The notes under the pieces: model-generated
Database searches by the model: none
What the model was told of the DNA's origin: nothing
What the model saw: the letters and a program-made list of their open reading frames with translations, nothing else
Translations under genes and position numbers: made by a program
Assembly (NCBI RefSeq): GCF_003477995.1
Contig: NZ_QUEM01000001.1
Coordinates: 62,001-126,000, forward strand
Reading direction: 5' to 3'
DNA: 64,000 nt
DNA from: Bacteroides sp. OF04-15BH
GTDB lineage: Bacteria; Bacteroidota; Bacteroidia; Bacteroidales; Bacteroidaceae
In this document: piece by piece, positions 1-11,299 of the stretch
Layout: each line of letters begins with the position of its first letter
Position numbering within the stretch: the first letter of the stretch is position 1

Positions 1-1
1 G

Positions 2-1390
2 GCCTATCATGCGGGCATGGATTCTGCAACGCGGTCACAGACTCAGGATGATTTCCTGATGGAGCGCATTGATGTCATTGTGGCAACTATTGCATTTGGA
101 ATGGGTATTGACAAGCCGGATGTTCGTTTTGTGATCCATTACGACATTCCCAAGAGTCTGGAAGGGTATTATCAGGAGACGGGCCGCGCCGGTCGTGATG
201 GCGGTGAGGGCAAGTGCATCACTTTCTATACCCATAAGGACTTGCAGAAACTCGAGAAGTTTATGGAGGGAAAGCCTGTTGCCGAACAGGATATCGGTCG
301 TCAGCTTTTGCAGGAAACAGCTGCTTATGCTGAGACATCTGTATGTCGACGTAAATTTTTATTGCATTACTTTGGAGAGGTTTTTGAGGTAGAAAATTGT
401 GGTAATTGTGATAACTGTTTACATCCAAAGAAAAAAGTGGAAGCTAAGGAAATGTTGAAACTGGCACTTGAGGTAATCAGTGCCGTAAAGGAAAACTTTA
501 AGGTTGATTATATTATAGATGTTTTGGTCGGTAATGAGACCGAAGAGATTCTGGCACACAAGCATGACAAACTGAAATATTTCGGGGCCGGTGAGGATGA
601 AGAAGAAAAGAAATGGAATGCTGTCATCCGTCAGGCAATGATCGCCGGTTATATTGAAAAGGATGTGGAGAATTACGGCTTGTTGAAGATTACGGACGAC
701 GGACGTAAATATATGAAGAAGCCTGTGGCATTTAAGGTTACGGAGGATAATGATTTTGATGAAGATGAAGAACCGGTTCCTCAGAAAGGTGGAGGTGCTG
801 CCGATCCGGCCTTGTTCGCCATGTTGAAGGACCTGCGCAAAAAGCTGTCCAAGCAGCTTGATGTGCCTCCTTACGTCATCTTCCAGGATCCGTCGCTTGA
901 GGCAATGGCTACCGTATATCCGATCAATATCGATGAGTTGCAGAATATTCCGGGTGTCGGAGCCGGTAAGGCAAAGCGTTACGGGGCTGAGTTCTGCGAT
1001 CTGATAAAGAGACACTGTGAAGAGAATGAGATAGACCGTCCGGAAGATTTGCGTGTGCGCACTGTAGCCAACAAGTCAAAACTGAAGGTAAGTATCATTC
1101 AGAGCATTGACCGTAAGGTGGCTTTGGACGATATTGCTTCGGCTAAGGGTATTGATTTCTCTGAATTGCTGGATGAGATTGAGGCTATTGTCTATTCAGG
1201 CACGAAACTCAATATCGATTATTTCCTGGAAGAAGTGATGGATGAAGATCACATGCTGGACATCTATGATTACTTCAAGGAGTCAGAGACAGACAGTCTG
1301 GATGAGGCTATGGATGAGTTGGGAGAAGACTATACCGAAGAAGAAATCCGATTGGTAAGAGTCAAGTTCCTGTCAGAGATGGCCAATTAA
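2..1390 (+). CDS. recQ: ATP-dependent DNA helicase RecQ (5' truncated)
   Basis: C-terminal part of RecQ, the 3'-5' DNA helicase that unwinds stalled forks and recombination intermediates. The frame is already open at base 2 (AYHAGMD, a helicase C-domain motif), so the true start and the Walker motifs lie outside the window. Counting from the Met at 17, motif V is at about residues 22-34 (ATIAFGMGIDKPD) and motif VI at 53-62 (QETGRAGRDG). The zinc-site cysteines are C110, C128, C131 and C134. A winged-helix RQC region and an HRDC domain (about 265-335, with the helix-hairpin-helix IPGVGAGKA) follow. An acidic linker precedes the HRDC, and a helical tail of about 110 residues follows it. The gene ends at a strong terminator, so it is not transcribed into guaB by design. 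Confidence 0.95.
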   Translation, partial: AYHAGMDSATRSQTQDDFLMERIDVIVATIAFGMGIDKPDVRFVIHYDIPKSLEGYYQETGRAGRDGGEGKCITFYTHKDLQKLEKFMEGKPVAEQDIGRQLLQETAAYAETSVCRRKFLLHYFGEVFEVENCGNCDNCLHPKKKVEAKEMLKLALEVISAVKENFKVDYIIDVLVGNETEEILAHKHDKLKYFGAGEDEEEKKWNAVIRQAMIAGYIEKDVENYGLLKITDDGRKYMKKPVAFKVTEDNDFDEDEEPVPQKGGGAADPALFAMLKDLRKKLSKQLDVPPYVIFQDPSLEAMATVYPINIDELQNIPGVGAGKAKRYGAEFCDLIKRHCEENEIDRPEDLRVRTVANKSKLKVSIIQSIDRKVALDDIASAKGIDFSELLDEIEAIVYSGTKLNIDYFLEEVMDEDHMLDIYDYFKESETDSLDEAMDELGEDYTEEEIRLVRVKFLSEMAN

Positions 1391-1441
1391 TCCCATATAC
1401 GTCCCGCATGTCGGGGTGCGATTTAAAATCGGAAATGAAAT

Positions 1442-1487
1442 GCAGAAGAGAGCTGAAGGATTTGCAGCTCTCTTCTGCGTTTTTTTT
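1442..1487 (+). terminator. Rho-independent terminator after recQ
   Basis: A perfect 14-base inverted repeat (GCAGAAGAGAGCTG, 1442-1455, with its complement at 1465-1478), a 9-base loop and a run of eight T. Confidence 0.93.
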
Positions 1488-1544
1488 ATGCTTTTTTTAA
1501 TGAAATAATCGGTTGTAAAACATCAAAAAATCAGAAAAAATTCA

Positions 1545-1552
1545 TATATTTG
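1545..1552 (+). promoter_or_regulatory. Bacteroidota -7 box upstream of guaB
   Basis: TATATTTG fits the TAnnTTTG consensus and lies 30 bases before the guaB ATG. No good -33 TTTG is visible at the usual 19-21 base spacing. Confidence 0.6.
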
Positions 1553-1575
1553 CACGCAATAATTTTATATCCTAA

Positions 1576-3060
<1,485 letters not shown>

Positions 3061-3074
3061 AAACAAAATATTCA

Positions 3075-4502
3075 ATGAAAAGACTGCTAATCGCATTTTC
3101 ATTAACAGTAATGGGATTATCCTGCTATGGGCAGGATGATCCCATTGTGATGAAAATCAACGGAAAGGATATAACTCGTTCAGAGTTTGAGTATAATTAC
3201 AATAAGAATAATTCAGTAGAAGTTGCCGACCGCAAAGGGATTGATGACTATGTGCCTTTGTTTGTAAATTATAAATTGAAGGTTGAGGCAGCTAAAGATG
3301 CCCGTTATGATACTTTGAGTTCTTTCAAGAAAGAATTTCTGATGTATCGTAATCAGCAAATTCGCTCTCTTTTGGTCGATACAAAAGTTGAGGAGCAGGA
3401 AGCCAGAAAATATTACGACCAGCTGAAGCAGAATATCGGACCGGATGGTTTGGTGCGAGTTGCCCATATTTTTGTACAGGTACCTCAGAAGGCTTCTCAG
3501 ACCCAGTTGGATGCCGCAAAGAATAAGATTGACTCCATTTATCAGGAGATTCTGAAGGGAAGTAATTTTGCAGAACTTGCCTTGAGAAACTCTGATGACA
3601 AGATGTCGGCTATTCAGGGAGGTGATTTGCCCTGGCTTGCCCGCAAGCAAACCATTAAAGAGTTTGAAGATGTAGCTTTCAAGATGAATATCCCGGGTGA
3701 GGTTTCTGAGCCTTTCCTGTCTCCGTTAGGATACCATATTGTAAAGATGTTGGGACGAAAGCAGTTGGAGCCTTATGATTCCCTGCGTTCCAATATTCTG
3801 AAATACCTTGAGCAGCAGGGATTGCAGGAGCGAATGGTGAATCATGTGCTTGATTCCATGGTTGCTGCCAGCGGCAAGCAACTTACGGTTGATCAGGTTC
3901 TCGATCGTGAAACCGAACGTTTGTGTGCTCAAAATTCGGATTTGAAATATTTGATCCAGGAATATCACGATGGTCTTTTGCTCTTTGAATTGTCATCACG
4001 CGAAATCTGGCAGAAGGCTGCAAAAGACGAGTCCGGATTGAAGAAGTTCTTCCGCAAAAATAAAAAACGCTATAGTTGGAATGAGCCTCATTTCAACGGA
4101 GCGGTGTTCTTCTATCGGGATGAAAAACTCGGAAAGAAGATCAAGAAAGTCTTGAAGAAAGCAGATGAGAACGAATGGGCTAAGGCTGTTCGTGAGAACT
4201 TTAATAACGATTCTCTTTCACAGGTGCGTCTGAGTGCCAAAATGTTTGTAAAGGGTGATAATCCATACGTAGATTACCTTGTTTTTGATTCCAACGAGAA
4301 GCCCAAAGAACGCAAGACTTATCCATTCTTCAATGTCTATGGACGTAAACTGATGAAAGGTCCGGAAAAGTGGACCGATGCAAAGAATGAAGTGATTGCA
4401 GACTACCAGGCTCTTAAAGAGAAAGAATATGTGGAAGAACTGCGAAAGAAGTATACAGTTGAAATATTTGAAGAGGTTTTAAAAACGGTTAATAATCACT
4501 GA
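3075..4502 (+). CDS. Periplasmic PpiC-type peptidyl-prolyl isomerase (SurA-like)
   Basis: A secreted chaperone/isomerase of 475 residues that probably helps outer-membrane proteins fold in the periplasm. A signal peptide is visible (MKRLLIAFSLTVMGLSCYGQ), then a SurA-N-like helical region. One clear PpiC (parvulin) domain spans about 128-230 (RVAHIFVQV, then GGDLPW and SPLGYHIVKMLG). The long C-terminal part has no motif I recognise. It starts 14 bases after guaB and is followed by a second PpiC protein and an OstA-like protein, so the context is outer-membrane biogenesis. The cysteine in the signal region (LSCYGQ) might be a lipobox, but the sequence suits signal peptidase I at least as well. 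Confidence 0.9.
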   Translation: MKRLLIAFSLTVMGLSCYGQDDPIVMKINGKDITRSEFEYNYNKNNSVEVADRKGIDDYVPLFVNYKLKVEAAKDARYDTLSSFKKEFLMYRNQQIRSLLVDTKVEEQEARKYYDQLKQNIGPDGLVRVAHIFVQVPQKASQTQLDAAKNKIDSIYQEILKGSNFAELALRNSDDKMSAIQGGDLPWLARKQTIKEFEDVAFKMNIPGEVSEPFLSPLGYHIVKMLGRKQLEPYDSLRSNILKYLEQQGLQERMVNHVLDSMVAASGKQLTVDQVLDRETERLCAQNSDLKYLIQEYHDGLLLFELSSREIWQKAAKDESGLKKFFRKNKKRYSWNEPHFNGAVFFYRDEKLGKKIKKVLKKADENEWAKAVRENFNNDSLSQVRLSAKMFVKGDNPYVDYLVFDSNEKPKERKTYPFFNVYGRKLMKGPEKWTDAKNEVIADYQALKEKEYVEELRKKYTVEIFEEVLKTVNNH

Positions 4503-4557
4503 TTTAATCTTCTTTTGATGTAATTTAGCGCATAGAATTTGCAATAATAATTAGTTG

Positions 4558-5925
4558 ATGAAAATTTTCAAATCCATTAGAATAGCATTTGCGCTCCTAT
4601 TGTTAGGAGCGCAAATGTCGTTGTTTGCCCAAAACAACGTAGTCGATGAGGTAATCTGGGTGGTGGGTGATGAAGCCATCCTGCGTTCTGATGTGGAGGC
4701 TGCCCGCTTGACCGGTGGTCCGGTGAAGGGAGATCCCTATTGTGTGATTCCCGAACAGCTGGCCATTCAGAAACTCTTCCTGCATCAGGCTGCCATTGAC
4801 AGTATCGAAGCTACTCCCGCAGAAATCAACCGGGCTGTGGAGTCGCAGATGAATGAATGGGTCATGCTGGCCGGTTCGAAAGAGAAACTGGAGGAATACA
4901 AGAATATGACGATGACTCAGATTCGTGAAGGCTTGTATGATCAGATGAAGGATTATCTGACAGCTCAGAATATGCGTCGCAAACTGGCCGAGGATGTCAA
5001 AGTCACTCCGGCAGAAGTGCGTCAGTATTTCAAGAATCTTCCGGCCGACAGTTTGCCGATGATTCCCGAGCAGGTAGAAGTGCAGATTGTGGCCCTCAAA
5101 CCGATTATCTCCCAGTCGGAGATTGACCGTGTAAAAGAAGAATTGCGTGATTATACGGAGCGTGTTAATTCCGGCTCTTCTTCTTTCTCGACACTGGCCA
5201 TTCTTTATTCCGAAGATCCGGGTTCTGCCCGTCAGGGAGGTGAGATGGATTATGTTGGAAAATCCATGTTGGATCCGGCCTTTGCCAATGTGGCATTCAG
5301 CCTGACTGATCCGAAGAAGGTATCCAAAATTGTAGAAAGCGAATACGGCTATCACATCATACAGTTGGTAGATAAGCGTGGCGACAAGATTAAGGTGCGC
5401 CACATTCTGAGAATCCCGAAGCCTTCGCAGGATAATATTGACGCTACGTTGGCTCGTCTGGATTCCATTGCCGAAGAAATCCGTGAAGAGAAGTTCTCTT
5501 TCGAAGAGGCGGCTGCCGTGATCTCTGAGGATAAGGACACCCGCAATAACTTCGGTGTGATGATTAATTTGAAGATGAGTCCGGACGGTGAGCGTATGGA
5601 CCGTACTTCTCGTTTCGAAATGCAGGAATTGCCGGCAGAGGTAGCCAAGGTTGTTGCTAATATGAACACCGGTGAGATTTCAAAGCCTTTCCTGATGATG
5701 AAAAACCAGAAGGAAGTTTGTGCCATTGTAAAGCTGAAATCCCGCATCAAGGCGCACAAGGCCAGCATGACAGAGGATTTCCAGGTGCTGAAAGCCATTG
5801 TTCTGGCAAAGAAAAGAGAAGAGAAAATTAAACAGTGGATTATAGATAAGCAGAAAACCACTTATGTACGTATAAACGAAGAGTGGAGAAACTGCAACTT
5901 CCAGTATCCAGGTTGGATCAAATGA
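4558..5925 (+). CDS. SurA-like periplasmic peptidyl-prolyl isomerase
   Basis: A second periplasmic chaperone/isomerase, 455 residues from the ATG at 4558. A TTG three bases earlier is a poorer start. The signal peptide ends at about LFAQ (residue 25). A SurA N-terminal domain follows (VVDEVIWVVGDEAILRSDVE). It has two PpiC-like domains, about 170-280 (ending YGYHIIQLVDKRGD) and 285-390 (KVRHILRIPKPS). This N-domain plus two parvulin domains is the classic SurA layout, so it is the better SurA candidate of the two neighbours. Its stop overlaps the next gene's start (ATGA at 5922-5925), indicating translational coupling to the OstA-like gene. Confidence 0.92.
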   Translation: MKIFKSIRIAFALLLLGAQMSLFAQNNVVDEVIWVVGDEAILRSDVEAARLTGGPVKGDPYCVIPEQLAIQKLFLHQAAIDSIEATPAEINRAVESQMNEWVMLAGSKEKLEEYKNMTMTQIREGLYDQMKDYLTAQNMRRKLAEDVKVTPAEVRQYFKNLPADSLPMIPEQVEVQIVALKPIISQSEIDRVKEELRDYTERVNSGSSSFSTLAILYSEDPGSARQGGEMDYVGKSMLDPAFANVAFSLTDPKKVSKIVESEYGYHIIQLVDKRGDKIKVRHILRIPKPSQDNIDATLARLDSIAEEIREEKFSFEEAAAVISEDKDTRNNFGVMINLKMSPDGERMDRTSRFEMQELPAEVAKVVANMNTGEISKPFLMMKNQKEVCAIVKLKSRIKAHKASMTEDFQVLKAIVLAKKREEKIKQWIIDKQKTTYVRINEEWRNCNFQYPGWIK

Positions 5926-7580
5926 ACAAAACGAAATTAAACCCACGAAAAATGAATAACGGGCATAGATTACTAGCATTTTGTATTCTATGCCTGTTTG
6001 GGTTATTTGTAATAGCCCAGAATGAGAAGAAGCGCGAGCGGCAGAAAGCCGAGTCGCGCATTTATCTGCTTCATGCCGATGTGCTCCGCTATGATCAGTT
6101 CCGTAATCCCGGTGCGCAGATTCTGGTGGGTAACGTTAAGTTCCGGCATGATGATGTCTTTATGTATTGCGACAGTGCCTGCTTTTATGAGCTGGACAAT
6201 TCGTTCGATGCCTTTGGCCATGTGCGTATGGTACAGGGAGACACGTTGTCACTCGTAGGTGATGTGCTCTACTACGATGGTATGCAGCAGTTGGCCCGGG
6301 TGCGTCATAACGTAATTCTGAAACATGTCAATTCTACTCTTTATACCGACAGTCTGGATTATGACCGTTTGTACGATCTGGGCTATTTTTTCGAAGGAGG
6401 TAAGTTGGTAGACAAAGACAATGTGTTGACTTCGGATTGGGGAGAATACAGCCCGTCCACCCGTGAGGCCGTGTTTAATTATAATGTGAAACTGGAAAAT
6501 CCCAAGTTTACCATTATCTCCGATACCCTGCATTACAACACACGCACCAGCATGGCGCATATTGTGGGTCCGTCGAACATAGACAGCGGCGACAATCATA
6601 TTTATTCCGAATCCGGTTATTATGATACGCAGAAAGATCAGGCTTACCTGCTCGACCGTTCGCTTCTGACTAATAAGGGAAAGAAACTGGTGGGAGACAG
6701 TCTGTATTACGACAGTCCTTCCGGTATCGGAAAAGCCTATGGCAATATTCGTTATGAGGATGAGCTGAATAAGAATATGTTTACGGGCAACTATTGCTAT
6801 TACAATGAGCATACCGGATATTCTGAAGCGGCAGACAGTGCCTTGGCTATTGATTATTCCCAAAAAGACACCTTGTATCTGCATGCCGATACTTTTAAGA
6901 TCTTTACGTATAACATGGATACCGATTCCATGTATCGTGTCATGCATGCTTATCATAAAGTGCGCTCCTATCGCACAGATATTCAGGCGGTATGCGATTC
7001 TTTGATTTATAACACCAAAGATTCCTGCATGAGCATGTATAAGGACCCGATTGTGTGGAATGGAGAGCAACAGGTGTTGGGAGAGCAGATTCATGTCTTC
7101 ATGAACGATTCCACGATAGATTCTCTGCAGGTTCTGTATCAGGCACTTTCTGTGGAGCGTATAGACAGCGTGCACTATAATCAGGTGGCCGGGCGTGAGA
7201 TACACGGCTATTTTAAGGATGGCACTTTGGATAATACCTGGGTGGTCGGCAATGTGTTTGTAGATTACTATCCCTTCGACAGCGACAGTCTGATGATTGG
7301 CATGAATTACGTGGAGACCAGTGAGTTGAAAATGTATATGAAAGACCGTAAACTGTATCGGATCTGGATGCCGGCAGCCGTGGGTACGATGTATCCGTTG
7401 GGTATGATTCCACCCGACAAACTCTATCTGGAGAATTTTGCCTGGTTCGACTATATACGTCCCCGTGATAAGATGGATGTCTTCCGTTGGCGAGGCAAGA
7501 AGAAGGGTACCGAGTTGAAGATTTCTTATAAGCACAAGGCTCCAATACAGAAATTGGATCAGATATTAAAGAAAAAGTAA
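5922..7580 (+). CDS. OstA/LptA-like periplasmic protein
   Basis: A 552-residue secreted protein with many repeated beta-strand phrases (GDSLYYDS, DTLHYNT, GDVLYYDG, DSLIYNTK) typical of OstA/LptA-like beta-jellyroll proteins, which carry lipopolysaccharide to the outer membrane. The start at 5922 overlaps the previous stop (ATGA). An in-frame ATG at 5952 would place a signal-like helix right at the N-terminus (HRLLAFCILCLFGLFVIAQ) and is a serious alternative. An earlier GTG at 5883 lies inside the SurA-like gene and is rejected. The domain repeats several times, so it is much longer than LptA (about 185 residues in E. coli). Neighbouring SurA-like chaperones support an outer-membrane role; the exact transport function is inferred. 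Confidence 0.8.
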   Translation: MNKTKLNPRKMNNGHRLLAFCILCLFGLFVIAQNEKKRERQKAESRIYLLHADVLRYDQFRNPGAQILVGNVKFRHDDVFMYCDSACFYELDNSFDAFGHVRMVQGDTLSLVGDVLYYDGMQQLARVRHNVILKHVNSTLYTDSLDYDRLYDLGYFFEGGKLVDKDNVLTSDWGEYSPSTREAVFNYNVKLENPKFTIISDTLHYNTRTSMAHIVGPSNIDSGDNHIYSESGYYDTQKDQAYLLDRSLLTNKGKKLVGDSLYYDSPSGIGKAYGNIRYEDELNKNMFTGNYCYYNEHTGYSEAADSALAIDYSQKDTLYLHADTFKIFTYNMDTDSMYRVMHAYHKVRSYRTDIQAVCDSLIYNTKDSCMSMYKDPIVWNGEQQVLGEQIHVFMNDSTIDSLQVLYQALSVERIDSVHYNQVAGREIHGYFKDGTLDNTWVVGNVFVDYYPFDSDSLMIGMNYVETSELKMYMKDRKLYRIWMPAAVGTMYPLGMIPPDKLYLENFAWFDYIRPRDKMDVFRWRGKKKGTELKISYKHKAPIQKLDQILKKK

Positions 7581-7581
7581 T

Positions 7582-7878
7582 ATGGGACTATTCAAGACAA
7601 GAAAACCCAGAGGCTTTCAGCATAACTACATGTATGTAGACGAGCGAAAGGACCGGTTAAAGGAAATTGAAGAACGTGCCAAACGGGAGTTGGGTATGCT
7701 TCCTCCCAAGGAATTCAATCCCGAGGATATACGCGGCACCTTTGTCAAGGCTACCAAGCATTTGCGGAGAAGAAAGGAAAGCGGTAAAAAACCGATGAAA
7801 CTGGGAGTGGCGCTGATTATCATTGCTGCCTGTCTGTTTCTGTGGCATTATCTGCTGACTGGTAGCTGGAGATTTTAA
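7582..7878 (+). CDS. Small conserved-looking single-pass membrane protein
   Basis: A 98-residue protein I cannot name. The first 70 residues are strongly charged ([18 protein letters not shown], then [13 protein letters not shown]), followed by one hydrophobic segment near the C-terminus ([19 protein letters not shown]). This suggests a cytoplasmic basic head anchored by a C-terminal helix. It starts one base after the OstA-like stop and ends 17 bases before mutL, so it is surely cotranscribed. The tight packing and clean frame argue that it is a real gene. A link to envelope assembly is a guess from its place in the operon. Confidence 0.8.
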   Translation: MGLFKTRKPRGFQHNYMYVDERKDRLKEIEERAKRELGMLPPKEFNPEDIRGTFVKATKHLRRRKESGKKPMKLGVALIIIAACLFLWHYLLTGSWRF

Positions 7879-7895
7879 TTAAAAAAGAAGTTGTT

Positions 7896-9764
7896 ATGGG
7901 CGATATAATTCATCTGTTACCTGATTCGGTTGCGAATCAGATTGCAGCGGGCGAGGTGATCCAGCGTCCGGCTTCTGTGATCAAGGAATTGGTTGAGAAT
8001 GCCGTGGATGCAGAAGCCAAGCGGATTGATGTAGTGGTGGTAGATGCCGGAAAGACTTCCATTCAGGTCATCGACGACGGAAAAGGAATGTCTGAGACAG
8101 ATGCCCGATTGGCTTTTGAGCGCCATGCCACTTCCAAAATCCGTCAGGCCAGTGATCTTTTTGCCTTGTCCACGATGGGCTTCCGTGGAGAAGCCCTGGC
8201 ATCTATTGCCGCTGTGGCACAGGTAGAGCTGCGTACCCGTCAGAAAGAGTCTGAAATAGGCACCTGTGTGTCTATTGCTGCTTCTAAGGTAACAGAGCAG
8301 GAGCCTGTAGCCTGTGCTCCCGGAAGCAGTTTCCTGATTAAGAATCTGTTCTTCAATATTCCGGCGCGCCGTAAGTTTCTCAAGTCCAATCAGACGGAGT
8401 TGAGCAATATACTTCAGGAGTTTGAACGCGTGGCATTGGTACATCCCGATATAGCCTTTTCGCTGACTCATAATGATTCCACGATGCTGTCGCTCACTCC
8501 TTCTTCTTTGCGTCAGCGTATTGTGAATATATTCGGACGCAAACTGAATGAGCAGTTGCTTTCTGTAGAGGTAGAGACTACATTGGTCAAGCTTTCGGGC
8601 TTCGTGGCCAAACCGGAATATGCCCGAAAGAAAGGAGCACATCAGTATTTCTTTGTCAACGGTCGTTACATGAAGCATCCTTATTTTCATAAGGCGGTAA
8701 TGGAAGCGTTCGACCAGTTGATTCCAACCGGAGAGCAGGTGTCCTATTTCCTTTATTTCGAGGTTGATCCGGCCAATATAGATGTAAACATTCACCCGAC
8801 CAAGACCGAAATCAAGTTTGAGAATGAGCTGGCCATCTGGCAGATTATTATCGCAGCGGTTAAGGAAGCGCTAGGTCGCTTTAATGCGGTGCCGACAATT
8901 GATTTTGATACGGAAGGCCGTCCGGACCTGCCGCTGTTTGAAGAAAACAATCTGGATGTGGAGCGCCCGGTGACGCAAGTCAATCCGGATTTTAATCCTT
9001 TCAAGACCCAGAATTCATCCTCTTCCCCCTCTTATGGCCGGAAAGATACGGATGGGGGGCGTTATGCTCCTTCTCATTGGGAAGATCTGTATCAGGATGC
9101 GGCGCCAGCAGAAGCGTCACCTTCTTTTGATCATTTCTCGTCAGTGCCCGATGAAACTCCTGAAACAGGACTCTATGACGGAGCTGCTGATTTTTCGGAC
9201 AAATCAACCCAGCACTATCAATACAAGGGACGTTATATTATGACTGCAGTCAAGTCCGGTCTGATGATTATAGATCAGCAGCGGGCGCACATTCGGGTTC
9301 TGTTTGATCGTTTCCTGGAACAGATCCGTTCGCATCATGGTGCTTCACAAGGTCTTCTCTTCCCGGAAATGATTCAGCTGCCTCCTTCCGAGGCTGTTGT
9401 TCTGGAGCATTTGCAGGACGAACTGCACGCCTTGGGATTTGATTTGCAAAGTCTGGGTGGAGGATCTTATAGTCTGAATGCCATTCCGGCAGGAACTGAG
9501 GGACTGCATGCCGAGACTTTGATCAGAAACATTATCGACACTGCGATGGAGAAAGGAAACGGTATCGGTGATGAGATCAACAACCGTCTGGCTTTGGCTT
9601 TGGCGCGCAATGCAGCCATTGTTCCGGGACAGGTGTTGAGCAATGATGAGATGGAGGCGCTTGTTGACAGCCTTTTTGCCTGTGCAACTCCGAACTATAC
9701 TCCAGACGGTAAGGTCATTATTACAATACTGGAACAGGATAATATAGAACGTCTGTTCCGATAA
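7896..9764 (+). CDS. mutL: DNA mismatch repair protein MutL
   Basis: Links mismatch recognition by MutS to strand excision. The 622 residues carry a GHKL ATPase domain (NAVDAEA, then DDGKGM, then [12 protein letters not shown]) and a transducer domain ([11 protein letters not shown], then [13 protein letters not shown]). A variable linker (about 350-440) and a dimerisation domain follow. The C-terminal domain lacks the endonuclease signature DQHA(x)2E(x)4E: the matching stretch, from D460, reads [12 protein letters not shown]. The ACR/ACK and CPHGRP motifs are replaced by LARN and TPDGK. It is therefore predicted to be nuclease-inactive, like E. coli MutL. Last gene of the forward run, ended by a hairpin shared with the convergent pseudouridine synthase. 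Confidence 0.97.
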   Translation: MGDIIHLLPDSVANQIAAGEVIQRPASVIKELVENAVDAEAKRIDVVVVDAGKTSIQVIDDGKGMSETDARLAFERHATSKIRQASDLFALSTMGFRGEALASIAAVAQVELRTRQKESEIGTCVSIAASKVTEQEPVACAPGSSFLIKNLFFNIPARRKFLKSNQTELSNILQEFERVALVHPDIAFSLTHNDSTMLSLTPSSLRQRIVNIFGRKLNEQLLSVEVETTLVKLSGFVAKPEYARKKGAHQYFFVNGRYMKHPYFHKAVMEAFDQLIPTGEQVSYFLYFEVDPANIDVNIHPTKTEIKFENELAIWQIIIAAVKEALGRFNAVPTIDFDTEGRPDLPLFEENNLDVERPVTQVNPDFNPFKTQNSSSSPSYGRKDTDGGRYAPSHWEDLYQDAAPAEASPSFDHFSSVPDETPETGLYDGAADFSDKSTQHYQYKGRYIMTAVKSGLMIIDQQRAHIRVLFDRFLEQIRSHHGASQGLLFPEMIQLPPSEAVVLEHLQDELHALGFDLQSLGGGSYSLNAIPAGTEGLHAETLIRNIIDTAMEKGNGIGDEINNRLALALARNAAIVPGQVLSNDEMEALVDSLFACATPNYTPDGKVIITILEQDNIERLFR

Positions 9765-9779
9765 GGATAGATAAAAAGT

Positions 9780-9832
9780 AAAAGATGCACGAATGATCAT
9801 CATTTTCAGACAGATCAGCTCGTGCATCTTTT
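9780..9832. terminator. Bidirectional terminator between mutL and the RluA-family gene
   Basis: A 13-base perfect inverted repeat (AAAAGATGCACGA at 9780, complement ending 9832) with A and T runs on the two sides, placed between convergent genes. Confidence 0.85.
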
Positions 9833-9841
9833 ATTTTGTTT

Positions 9842-10507
9842 TTATAGGAAACTCTTCCACAGTGCCGAGTCCGGCACCGGAGCTTCAAATGACATTTTTT
9901 CTTTGGATACCGGATGTACGAATTCAATCCGTCGGGCATGCAGGCAAATGCTTCCGTCAGGATTGCTGCGTTGTGCTCCGTACTTCAGGTCTCCTTTAAT
10001 CGGGCAACCCATTTTGGCCAGCTGGCATCGGATCTGGTGGTGGCGTCCGGTCTGCAGATTAATCTCCAGCAGATAGTAGCGTTCCGAGCGTCCGATGACC
10101 TTGTAGTCGAGAATTGCTTTCTTCGAATCCTTTACTTCGCGGTCATAAGCATACGATTTGTTCTGCTTTTCATTACGCACCAGCCAATGCACCAGTTCAC
10201 CGGCAGGGGCCGGTGGCTGGTTTTTGACTATGGCCCAATAGGTCTTTTTTATTTCTTTGGTTTTGAACATTTCATTCAGGCGGCTCAAAGCCTTGCTGGT
10301 ACGTGCAAAAAGCACCAGTCCGCTTACCGGACGGTCCAAACGGTGGGTGACTCCAAGAAATACATTGCCGGGTTTATGATATTTCTCCTTGATGTATTGC
10401 TTTACGGTTTCCGACAGAGGCGTATCACCGGTCTTGTCACCTTGCACAATTTCCGAGCTGGCCTTGTTTACCAGAATGATATGATTGTCTTCGTAAATGA
10501 CATTCAT
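9842..10507 (-). CDS. RluA-family RNA pseudouridine synthase
   Basis: Converts uridine to pseudouridine in rRNA or tRNA. The 221 residues contain the catalytic loop THRLDRPVSGLVL with nucleophile Asp58, and the later conserved motif LQTGRHHQIRCQLA. There is no N-terminal S4 domain, so the protein is a compact RluA/TruC-type enzyme and its target base cannot be read from the sequence. It lies 4 bases downstream of fabG and is probably translated from the same message. Confidence 0.93.
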   Translation of the reverse strand: MNVIYEDNHIILVNKASSEIVQGDKTGDTPLSETVKQYIKEKYHKPGNVFLGVTHRLDRPVSGLVLFARTSKALSRLNEMFKTKEIKKTYWAIVKNQPPAPAGELVHWLVRNEKQNKSYAYDREVKDSKKAILDYKVIGRSERYYLLEINLQTGRHHQIRCQLAKMGCPIKGDLKYGAQRSNPDGSICLHARRIEFVHPVSKEKMSFEAPVPDSALWKSFL

Positions 10508-10511
10508 TGAA

Positions 10512-11258
10512 TTACATGTTCATACCACCGTCAACCTGGATTACCTGTCCGGATACATAGCTAGACAGGTCAGAAGCCAAGAACAGAGCGATGTTGGCAA
10601 CATCTTCCGGAGTACCGCCGCGACGCAATGGAATACCCTTGATCCACTCCTTGCGAACCTCCTCAGACAAGGCCTGAGTCATGGCTGTTTCGATGAATCC
10701 CGGTGCAATAGCGTTGGCACGGATACCCTTGGCACCCATTTCCTGAGCGATAGACTTAGCCAAAGCAATCATACCGGCCTTAGAAGCTGAGTAGTTGCAC
10801 TGTCCGGCATTACCGTGTACACCAACGACAGAAGCCATGTTGATGATAGAACCGCCTTTCTGGCGCATCATAATCGGAGTACAAGCGTGAATGAAGTTGA
10901 ATGCAGACTTCAGGTTTACGCCGATTACAGCATCCCACTGAGCCTCTGTCATACGCAGCATCAGACCGTCTTTGGTGATACCGGCGTTGTTTACCAGAAT
11001 ATCGATAGAACCGAAATCTTCTTTTACCTGATTAACAACCTCAGCAGACTGAGCGAAGTCAGCAGCGTTGGAAGCATATCCTTTAACTTTCACACCCAAA
11101 GCAGCAATTTCCTCTTCGGTAGCCTTACCGTTTTCGTCGATTACCAGGTCTGTGAATGCGATGTTGGCACCCTCAGAAGCGAACTTCAGAGCGATAGCCT
11201 TACCAATACCACGGGCAGCTCCCGTGATCAATGCTGTTTTTCCAGTTAATAGTCCCAT
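10512..11258 (-). CDS. fabG: 3-oxoacyl-[acyl-carrier-protein] reductase
   Basis: Reduces 3-oxoacyl-ACP with NADPH in fatty acid elongation. A classic short-chain dehydrogenase of 248 residues: cofactor motif TGAARGIG at 12-19, NNAG at 90-93, and the catalytic set S143, Y156 and K160 in YSASK. The ending SGQVIQVDGGMNM is typical of FabG. It is 41 bases downstream of a TetR regulator on the same strand and 4 bases upstream of the pseudouridine synthase. Other SDR substrates are possible, but motif order and length favour FabG. Confidence 0.93.
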   Translation of the reverse strand: MGLLTGKTALITGAARGIGKAIALKFASEGANIAFTDLVIDENGKATEEEIAALGVKVKGYASNAADFAQSAEVVNQVKEDFGSIDILVNNAGITKDGLMLRMTEAQWDAVIGVNLKSAFNFIHACTPIMMRQKGGSIINMASVVGVHGNAGQCNYSASKAGMIALAKSIAQEMGAKGIRANAIAPGFIETAMTQALSEEVRKEWIKGIPLRRGGTPEDVANIALFLASDLSSYVSGQVIQVDGGMNM

Positions 11259-11299
11259 AATATCTTTATTATATTAGAATATTTAAAAAATCACTATGA

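Noticed and set aside
6249..7535. A 428-codon antisense frame over the OstA-like gene
   Set aside because: Its Ile- and His-rich translation is typical of antisense reading of biased codons, and the sense frame is coherent and in an operon.
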